Source of the DNA: Candidatus Magasanikiibacteriota bacterium
GTDB lineage: Bacteria; Patescibacteriota; Patescibacteriia; Magasanikbacterales; UBA922
Length of the DNA stretch: 13,049 nt
Direction: 5' to 3'
Assembly (NCBI GenBank): GCA_016214105.1
Contig: JACRPD010000070.1
Span: 1 to 13,049, forward strand
The notes below the pieces were generated by a model. The model was not told the origin of the DNA. It saw only the letters and a program-made list of their open reading frames with translations, and did no database searches. Each line of letters opens with the position of its first letter. Position 1 is the stretch's first letter. Of the stretch, positions 1 to 8,404 are shown one piece after another. A program made the translations under genes and the position numbers.

Positions 1-253
1 CGATAATGATATGGATAGCACCAACGAGTGCCGCGAGCCACGGCAGAAAATCAAAAAGCAGAAAGGCGCCGATCGTAATATCCAAAATCGCCGTGCCAAT
101 CATCGCTTGCTCGAGTGGGATTGGCAAAAGTCCAGGGGCCCAAGGCTGTAAATATCCACCCCAAGCCTCAGGATTTTTGAAAATTAAAATTCCAATCCAT
201 AGAAAAGTGACTGCTAACCCGACTCTTAAAAAATGAAATGAAGTTTTTTTCAT
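1..253 (-). CDS. DoxX/MauE-like membrane protein, partial (3' end beyond window)
   Basis: Reading leftward from an ATG at 253, an open frame of 84 codons runs off the window edge. The peptide starts MKKTSFHFLRVGLAVTFLW and continues through two strongly hydrophobic stretches, roughly residues 8-26 and 48-84. Features typical of the DoxX family are an LRxGLAxxFLWxGI first helix, a short loop with an aromatic-proline segment (NPEAWGGYLQPWAPG), and a second helix region followed by a motif of the type GAFLLFDFLPWLAALVGAIH. DoxX/MauE proteins are four-helix membrane proteins often linked to thiol redox systems. The start lies one base after the VKOR stop, so the two are probably translationally coupled. 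The exact substrate or partner cannot be read from the sequence, and the C-terminal half is not visible. Confidence 0.75.
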   Translation of the reverse strand, partial: MKKTSFHFLRVGLAVTFLWIGILIFKNPEAWGGYLQPWAPGLLPIPLEQAMIGTAILDITIGAFLLFDFLPWLAALVGAIHIII

Positions 254-254
254 A

Positions 255-665
255 TTAAATGAGACTACTGACTATAATTATACTCCCCATCAGCCAAATA
301 GTAAATGCGGACATAAGACACCAAAAACACCAAGCGCGAATAACGCGCCATTGCAGATAGGTAAAAAATAAGGACAGGATTGATCCAAATGCGATTGATA
401 ATTTAATGATTAAACTCCAGAACGCCAATGGCGGAACGCCGATGACCAAAAAGGCGGCAATGAATGAGACCATGATGTAAAACAACAAACCCAAAACATC
501 ATTGGGGACGATAAAAATCTTGTTGTACTTGCTGGTTAAAACCAAAGTACAACCACCACCAATTGGGCAAACCGGCCTTTCTGACGCAATCCGTTTGCGA
601 ATGAGATAAACGGTTTCGCTAATACCAATTGCCGAGAGCGTAAAAAGAAGAGCAAATGATGTCAT
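255..665 (-). CDS. VKOR-family membrane thiol oxidase
   Basis: A 136-residue integral membrane protein with the full catalytic set of bacterial vitamin K epoxide reductase homologues. It has a loop cysteine pair C33 and C39 (CPIGGGC), a conserved-type polar residue after it (T44/S45), and the active-site CxxC at C113-C116 (AWCFWC) at the start of the last helix. Hydrophobic segments are near residues 3-22, 57-76, 80-103 and 115-135. In bacteria lacking DsbB, VKOR reoxidises a DsbA-like protein using quinone, so its likely job is envelope disulfide formation. No fused thioredoxin domain is present, so the partner must be elsewhere. I chose the ATG at 665, one base after the HTH stop. A longer in-frame start at 716 would overlap the HTH gene by about 50 bases and add a non-hydrophobic extension. 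Confidence in the family is high. Confidence 0.88.
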   Translation of the reverse strand: MTSFALLFTLSAIGISETVYLIRKRIASERPVCPIGGGCTLVLTSKYNKIFIVPNDVLGLLFYIMVSFIAAFLVIGVPPLAFWSLIIKLSIAFGSILSLFFTYLQWRVIRAWCFWCLMSAFTIWLMGSIIIVSSLI

Positions 666-666
666 A

Positions 667-873
667 TTATTTTTCTTTAAATAAATCCGCCGTAGAGACA
701 CCGAGGGCTTTTGCAATCTTTTTCAGTGTATCAACGGTGGGGTTTGGGCTTTCGCCGGTTTCAATTTTAACAACAGTATTCAAAGCAATATCTGCCTCCT
801 TTGAGAGCCGATCCTGGGAAATCCCTTTTTTCTGTCGGAGTTTGCGGATATTTTCGCTAACTGTATTTGCCAT
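667..873 (-). CDS. XRE/Cro-CI family HTH transcriptional regulator
   Basis: A 68-residue protein that is almost entirely a single HTH_3 domain (about residues 6-62). The pattern ENIRKLRQKKGISQDRLSKE, then ALNTVVKIETGESPNPTVDTLKKIAKALGVS, matches the five-helix Cro/CI fold, with the recognition helix around residues 29-40. There is no sensor or dimerisation domain, so any signal must act through another protein or through binding competition. It is the first gene of a minus-strand unit with the VKOR and DoxX-like genes, separated from VKOR by one base. A perfect 15-bp palindrome sits 43 bp upstream of its start and overlaps a candidate -35 box, which suggests autoregulation. No Shine-Dalgarno sequence is evident before the ATG. 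Whether it controls only this unit is unknown. Confidence 0.9.
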   Translation of the reverse strand: MANTVSENIRKLRQKKGISQDRLSKEADIALNTVVKIETGESPNPTVDTLKKIAKALGVSTADLFKEK

Positions 874-899
874 AATCGTTTGACTTTGATAAACTACTT

Positions 900-930
900 T
901 AATATACTACTTATATTGAGATTATCTCAA
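900..930 (-). promoter_or_regulatory. Candidate promoter with palindromic operator for the HTH-VKOR-DoxX unit
   Basis: A perfect palindrome with 7-bp arms and a single central base (TTGAGAT-T-ATCTCAA) lies at 916-930. Read on the minus strand, its first six bases TTGAGA can serve as a -35 box, with TATATT 18 bp downstream as a -10 (5 of 6 consensus matches). An XRE dimer on the palindrome would block this promoter. A direct repeat ACTACTT at 893-899 and 906-912 lies in the same region and could be a second recognition element. The palindrome is seen directly; promoter and operator function are inferred. Confidence 0.55.
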
Positions 931-1065
931 CTAGCATAATACAATGATAACAAAAATATCAAAAATAAGCAACAGGGTTTTCGGGAGTTCCTTAACCTTT
1001 TCCGCGCAGGGAGGGAGGGGCAAGGAAAAGATTGTATCCGCCAAAAAATCCTTTTGCCGAAGCGA

Positions 1066-1112
1066 GGACGGCTCGGCAGGAGGGGGTTGGGGGGAGGAAT
1101 GCCGAGCCGTCC
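1066..1112. repeat. 13-bp perfect inverted repeat with G-rich loop
   Basis: The arms are GGACGGCTCGGCA (1066-1078) and its exact reverse complement (1100-1112). The loop at 1079-1099 is purine-rich, with a GG, GGGGG, GGGGGG, GG order that could form a two-tetrad G-quadruplex on the plus strand. A competing 7-bp pairing also exists between CGGCAGG (1074-1080) and CCTGCCG (1131-1137). Function is unknown. Confidence 0.7.
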
Positions 1113-1157
1113 GAGCGAAGTCCGCGAAGCCCTGCCGCCCTGCTCGTTCAGAGCAGG

Positions 1158-1245
1158 ACACCACAGAAAAGTTTTGTTTTCCTTTTAGGAGAAAAAATCG
1201 GGCGCGCGCAAATCAAAAAATGCGAACAAAACTTTTCTGTGGTGT
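1158..1245. repeat. 21-bp perfect inverted repeat, 46-bp loop
   Basis: The arms at 1158-1178 and 1225-1245 are exact reverse complements. The left arm begins ACACCACAGAAAAG and ends TTTTGTT. The loop contains a GC-alternating stretch (GGCGCGCGC at 1201-1209). It could be a miniature mobile element, a dispersed CPR repeat, or a structured RNA. No flanking target duplication is evident. Confidence 0.7.
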
Positions 1246-1332
1246 GGCGAGCGTTAGCGAGCGGCGGCGGGACTGGCTTCCTTGGTCTGGTTTCGTTCAG
1301 CAGTTTTTGATAAAATGGGTTCGCGCAAAGTG

Positions 1333-1338
1333 TATAAT
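1333..1338 (+). promoter_or_regulatory. Candidate -10 box for the recombinase
   Basis: A perfect TATAAT lies four bases outside the left inverted-repeat arm, in the correct orientation for the recombinase. The best upstream -35 (TTGATA, 1307-1312) is 20 bp away, longer than ideal. If real, transcription would start near the outer edge of the arm and the messenger would carry complementary arms at both ends. Confidence 0.3.
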
Positions 1339-1341
1339 TAC

Positions 1342-1439
1342 AGCACCAAATGTAACTTTGTCGGAATTGACTGCTCCGCGCGGGCGAACGCCCGCGCTCC
1401 GCAGAGCAAAATCCGCTTTTGTTTTCGCCGTAAAATCCC
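1342..1439 (+). repeat. Left arm of 98-bp inverted repeat flanking the recombinase
   Basis: It aligns without gaps to the reverse complement of 2898-2995, 90 of 98 positions identical. The outer end begins AGCACCA, the same bases as the tRNA-Leu 3' end (including CCA) that starts the right arm. Weaker similarity continues inward to about 1452, stopping seven bases before the recombinase start codon. It contains an internal dyad (GCGCGGGC / GCCCGCGC around a four-base loop at 1377-1396) flanked by CTGC and GCAG. Read on the minus strand in the frame of the recombinase C-terminus, the arm is free of stop codons. Confidence 0.9.
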
Positions 1440-1459
1440 GAGAGTAGCCCAATAACACT

Positions 1460-3073
1460 ATGAAAGAGCTCAAACCAAAAACTCAATGCGTTCTCTACGC
1501 TCGGAAATCAACCGAGGAGGACGACCAGCAAATAATGTCTATTGAGGCACAGCTTTTTGAGTTGCGCGAGTTTGCCGAGCGAGAACGCATTGAGATAATC
1601 CGTGAGTTCACGGAAGCGAAAAGCGCAAAGAAGCCCGGGCGAGAGGAGTTTGCCAAAATGCTTTCTATGATTGAGACGAGCAAAAAGCCGCTCGGCATTT
1701 TGGCATGGCATCCGGATCGTCTCGCCCGCAATAGCGTGGATGGCGGCAGGGTAATTTACTTGGTGGACACCGGAGCTATCGCTTCTTTACGCTTTCCGCA
1801 GTTTTGGTTTGAGCCAACTCCGCAAGGGAAGTTCATGTTGCAAGTGGCGTTCGGACAAAGCAAATATTTTTCTGACAACCTTGTTGAAAATGTAAAGCGC
1901 GGAATCCGCCAAAAACTCCGCCGTGGTGAATGGCTGACGCTCGCTCCTTTGGGATATGCGAACAACTACAAAACGCGAAACATTGACCCGCACCCCACAT
2001 ATTCCAAAGTCATCAAGCAAGCGTTTGAGGAGTACGCCACCGGAAAATACACCCTTGTCGGATTAGCGAAGTTTTTGGCGGAGCACGGCATTGTCCAAAA
2101 GAAAGGAACGCCACTTGCAAAAGTTTCCGTCGTGAAAATGCTTACGAACAGAGCATACTTGGGATTTGTAAAATTTCATGGCGAATATCACGACGGAAAC
2201 TTTAAGCCGATTCTTTCCCCGACACTGTTTGAAGCAGTGCAGAAAATACTATCGTCTCGCAGAAAACCGCGCAAGTTAAAAACGATTATCCCATTTCCAT
2301 TTACGCAACTTGCGCGGTGTGGCGAGTGTGGCTGTGCGATCACGGCGCAATATGCGACTAACCGCTTCGGTACTCGCTACACCTATTATCGTTGCACCAA
2401 GAAGCAAGGAAAGTGTGCACAGCCGTATATTGGGGCCGACGCGCTCGCCGCTCAATTCCAATCACTGCTTCAATCAGTGTCGCTTCCTCTCGGAGAAATT
2501 GAAATTATGGAAAAACAAATCAACGCATGGGAACACGAGTCAATTTCTTCGAGAGGAGAAGTTGCCCAAAATCTGAAATCAAAACTTTCCGAAACGCAGG
2601 AGAAGCTAGACCGGCTTGTGTCGCTCTACTTGGACGGCGACATTGAGCGCGACCTGTATCTCGTGAAGAAAGACGCTCTCCTGCGTCAAAAAGCCAAGAT
2701 TGAGGAAAGTTTGGGGGATTTTGGGCAACAGGGAAAGAATCGGCTCGAACCCTTGCGGAGTTTCGTTTTGTCCTTGAAAGAAGCGGAAAAAATGGCGCAA
2801 ATAAAAAATTACGCCGAATGGCGCAACTTTTTCCGTTCCCTTGGCTCTAACCTCGAAATCAAGGACAAAACGCTTTCAATCAATTGGGGCGAACTCTGGG
2901 ATTTTACGGCGAAAACAAAAGCGGATTTTGCCCTGCGGAGCGCGGGCGCAAGCCCGCGCGGAGCAGTCATTTCCGACGAAGTTAGTTTTGGTGCTCAGGA
3001 GAGGACTCGAACCTCCATGCCCTTACGGGCGCTACCACCTCAAGGTAGTGCGGCTACCAATTACGCCACCTGA
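1460..3073 (+). CDS. Large serine recombinase with C-terminal read-through into antisense tRNA-Leu
   Basis: A 537-residue site-specific recombinase. The resolvase catalytic domain (about residues 8-150) has the YARKS motif with nucleophile candidate S17 and the DRLARN motif at 86-91. A recombinase (PF07508-type) domain spans about 155-270. A zinc ribbon has C287, C290, C312 and C319, with C292 nearby. A coiled-coil-like stretch covers about 370-420. Such proteins cut both strands and integrate, excise or invert DNA at short att sites. Residues 480-512 are encoded within the right inverted-repeat arm, and residues 510-537 (QERTRTSMPLRALPPQ and on) are simply the antisense of the tRNA, so the native fold probably ends near residue 480. 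The start codon lies just inside the left arm, and no good Shine-Dalgarno is seen. The catalytic residues are intact, so activity is plausible. The site used is inferred from the flanking repeats. Confidence 0.9.
   Translation: MKELKPKTQCVLYARKSTEEDDQQIMSIEAQLFELREFAERERIEIIREFTEAKSAKKPGREEFAKMLSMIETSKKPLGILAWHPDRLARNSVDGGRVIYLVDTGAIASLRFPQFWFEPTPQGKFMLQVAFGQSKYFSDNLVENVKRGIRQKLRRGEWLTLAPLGYANNYKTRNIDPHPTYSKVIKQAFEEYATGKYTLVGLAKFLAEHGIVQKKGTPLAKVSVVKMLTNRAYLGFVKFHGEYHDGNFKPILSPTLFEAVQKILSSRRKPRKLKTIIPFPFTQLARCGECGCAITAQYATNRFGTRYTYYRCTKKQGKCAQPYIGADALAAQFQSLLQSVSLPLGEIEIMEKQINAWEHESISSRGEVAQNLKSKLSETQEKLDRLVSLYLDGDIERDLYLVKKDALLRQKAKIEESLGDFGQQGKNRLEPLRSFVLSLKEAEKMAQIKNYAEWRNFFRSLGSNLEIKDKTLSINWGELWDFTAKTKADFALRSAGASPRGAVISDEVSFGAQERTRTSMPLRALPPQGSAATNYAT
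2898..2995 (-). repeat. Right arm of 98-bp inverted repeat, overlapping the tRNA-Leu 3' end
   Basis: This is the reverse-complement partner of 1342-1439 with eight substitutions and no gaps. Three of the eight fall in the central loop of the internal dyad (GAAC left, TTGC right, both in the same reading sense), while the stem is unchanged. The arm overlaps the last bases of the tRNA (discriminator, CCA and adjacent acceptor bases) and encodes recombinase residues 480-512 on the other strand. Confidence 0.9.
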
Positions 3074-3075
3074 GC
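2989..3075 (-). tRNA. tRNA-Leu (GAG), CCA encoded
   Basis: A class II tRNA, 84 bases plus an encoded CCA. It has a 7-bp acceptor stem (GCTCAGG / CCTGAGC), a D arm with a GCG/CGC stem, an anticodon stem CTACC/GGTAG around TTGAGGT giving anticodon GAG (reads CUC and CUU), a long variable arm with a GCCC-GTAA-GGGC stem, a T arm with TTCGAGT loop, and discriminator A. All stems close, so the gene looks functional. Its 5' end is three bases after the stop codon of the upstream kinase-like gene, so it is probably processed from the same transcript unless a promoter lies inside that gene. Its 3' end is the boundary of the recombinase cassette, a classic integration position. Confidence 0.96.
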
Positions 3076-3078
3076 ATA

Positions 3079-3834
3079 TTAAAATCGTCGCTCTTTCCCC
3101 ACCACCATCTCCACTCTTTTTTTTGACAATTTAATTTTTATTTTCGTCTCTTTTGACTGCCGGCCGTCGGCCTCAACGACGAATGGTTTTTTCGCGCTGA
3201 CGGTCATTTCTTGAAACGGAAAAATACTGGGGTCTTCATACACTTCTTTAAACCAACTATGACCGACGATAGGCCGCAAAAACGCTTCCAATTTGCCATC
3301 TTGCGGATGAACAATATATTTTTTGCCGTTCCCCTCCCACTCAAAAGGCTGTAAATTACAAACCACTAATTCCATTTTTCCTTTTGCCGTTACTTTAAAT
3401 CTTTCGTCGTATTCAACGGCAATCTCGCTCGGAATAACATGAAGCTGGGAAACGAAATATCGACCGTTAAACCAGCCTAGATCCAATCTTAATTTCCGCC
3501 GCCGCGATAAAGTCGCGCAAGCCTCTTCGCCGATTGGAATGCCTAAAATTTCCGCGATTCTATTGTCCGACCCGATGGGCAAAAAACCGAACAATGTCTC
3601 GCTGGTGGCGGCGCGTGATAATACTTGACCGAAAGTTTTGTCATTCCCCACGATCACTATGCCTGATACGCCTTTTTTTATTTCATCTTCCACCAGTTCT
3701 TTAGCATCGCTTAAGCTCTGTAGCCGGATAATTTTACCGGCAATGCCAAAATCTGTCAACCTTGTTTCAATCATTTTCAAGATAGACGCGTATTTTTTCT
3801 GCTTGAGGAAATTATCATAAAGATAAACGTACAT
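3079..3834 (-). CDS. Diacylglycerol kinase-like (DAGK catalytic domain) protein with degenerate motif
   Basis: A 251-residue soluble protein with the layout of the DagK/YegS lipid-kinase family. The N-terminal Rossmann-like half has IVIVGNDKTFGQVLSRAATS (about 59-78) where the family has GGDGT, then FGFLPIGSDNRIAEILGIP (about 82-100) where the family has lGxxPxGTxNDFAR. The C-terminal beta-rich half has a distinctive VVEADGRQSKETKIKIKL near the end, as in family members. The glycines of the GGDGT loop are reduced to GNDKT and the TGND segment to SDN, so ATP binding or catalysis may be altered. It could be a divergent active kinase or a catalytically silent relative. It lies 16 bases after bactofilin on the same strand and directly before tRNA-Leu. 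Confidence 0.7.
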   Translation of the reverse strand: MYVYLYDNFLKQKKYASILKMIETRLTDFGIAGKIIRLQSLSDAKELVEDEIKKGVSGIVIVGNDKTFGQVLSRAATSETLFGFLPIGSDNRIAEILGIPIGEEACATLSRRRKLRLDLGWFNGRYFVSQLHVIPSEIAVEYDERFKVTAKGKMELVVCNLQPFEWEGNGKKYIVHPQDGKLEAFLRPIVGHSWFKEVYEDPSIFPFQEMTVSAKKPFVVEADGRQSKETKIKIKLSKKRVEMVVGKERRF

Positions 3835-3850
3835 AGCCGGCTTTTTTCTT

Positions 3851-4342
3851 TCACAAACCGCTCGCGACCGTGTTGTCCATTTCGTCTTCCGAATGTGATT
3901 TTATTTTACTCATAAAGCCGCCGATTTTCTTTTCTTCTTTGTCGCCGGCAATTTCAATTCCTTTCATCACCACTTTGCCATGAATCAATGCCCCTGGCGC
4001 GACGCTCAATACTCGACAGTCAATATCGCCGGCCACTTGCGCGGTTTCGGCCAAATCCAATCGGTCCGATACTTTTACATTTCCCCGGATGGAACCGGAA
4101 ATCGCCGCGTTGCCGGCGCGAACATTCGCGAAAATTGAAGCGCCTTTTTCCACGGTCAACAGCTTGCTGGTTTTCACCGAACCGGACACAATACCTTTTA
4201 CTATAATATTGCCCTCGGAAGCGAAATCGCCTTCCACCCGCACTGACGGACCGACCACGGTCTCAACTTCATCGGGAGAAACACCAGGGGTTGGATACTC
4301 TTCCTGCGGCATTGCCGGACGCGGAGTTTTTTGAAACATCAT
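3851..4342 (-). CDS. Bactofilin (polymer-forming cytoskeletal protein)
   Basis: A 163-residue protein with a central bactofilin domain at about residues 27-130, recognisable from repeating beta-helix rungs of the type GPSVRVEGDFASEGNIIVKG, GSVKTSKLLTVEKGASI, GNVKVSDRLDLAETAQV and GDIDCRVLSVAPGALIHGKV. The flanking tails are low in hydrophobic residues, proline-rich at the N-terminus and charged at the C-terminus, as usual for the family. Bactofilins self-assemble without nucleotide into filaments that scaffold cell-wall or envelope proteins. There is no membrane segment. Two adjacent ATG codons (4342 and 4339) could each be the start, and no Shine-Dalgarno is visible. It is probably co-transcribed with the kinase-like gene; the terminator at 4415-4442 separates it from rpoC. 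It ends with TGA at normal family length, which argues that TGA is an ordinary stop here. Confidence 0.92.
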   Translation of the reverse strand: MMFQKTPRPAMPQEEYPTPGVSPDEVETVVGPSVRVEGDFASEGNIIVKGIVSGSVKTSKLLTVEKGASIFANVRAGNAAISGSIRGNVKVSDRLDLAETAQVAGDIDCRVLSVAPGALIHGKVVMKGIEIAGDKEEKKIGGFMSKIKSHSEDEMDNTVASGL

Positions 4343-4414
4343 AATCTAAAAATTAAGATTAAATTTGTCCATAATAATATACAATATTTTTAATAAAAAA
4401 GCCAGAGACTCCAC
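4343..4414 (-). other. Short AT-rich spacer upstream of bactofilin
   Basis: Seventy-two bases of mostly A and T between the rpoC terminator and the bactofilin start. It must hold the promoter for the bactofilin-kinase-tRNA unit if that unit is not read through from rpoC, but no convincing -35/-10 pair was found. Confidence 0.4.
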
Positions 4415-4442
4415 AAAAACCCCTCTCCTTGTAGGAGGGGGG
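4415..4442 (-). terminator. Rho-independent terminator of the rpoBC operon
   Basis: On the minus strand a 10-position stem (CCCCCCTCCT / AGGAGAGGGG, one mismatch, loop ACA) is followed at once by TTTTTG. It sits 24 bases after the rpoC stop. The flanking GAGACCTCAC / GTGGAGTCTC can extend the pairing outward (8 of 10), so the whole dyad spans about 4404-4457. Confidence 0.8.
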
Positions 4443-4466
4443 CGGGGGTGAGGTCTCAACGGCGGG

Positions 4467-8404
<3,938 letters not shown>

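Larger units (their letters stand above)
931..1341. other. Non-coding spacer with stacked inverted repeats and G-runs
   Basis: No convincing gene: open frames on both strands here have compositionally biased, family-less translations. On the plus strand the contents are as follows. A G-run GGGAGGGAGGGG lies near 1004-1018. A 13-bp perfect inverted repeat at 1066-1078 / 1100-1112 has a 21-base purine loop with GGGGG and GGGGGG. A 7-bp perfect hairpin CCTGCTC-gttca-GAGCAGG lies at 1139-1157. A 21-bp perfect inverted repeat at 1158-1178 / 1225-1245 has a 46-base loop. The segment 1246-1275 is rich in GCGAGC words. The spacer lies between the divergent HTH unit and the recombinase unit. Confidence 0.6.

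Noticed and set aside
255..716. Longer start for the VKOR gene at 716
   Set aside because: It overlaps the HTH gene by about 50 bases and adds a charged stretch before the first membrane helix. The ATG at 665 fits the one-base gap pattern of the unit.
944..1447. Plus-strand open frame of 167 codons, with overlapping frames in other phases (931-1164, 1032-1310, 1148-1486)
   Set aside because: The translations are driven by inverted repeats and GC-rich words, and match no family I recognise. Several phases are open at once, which points to composition and not coding.
1460..3073. The recombinase unit as a classical insertion sequence
   Set aside because: The protein is a serine recombinase without a DDE or Y1 transposase fold, no target-site duplication was found, and the arms are far longer than usual IS ends.
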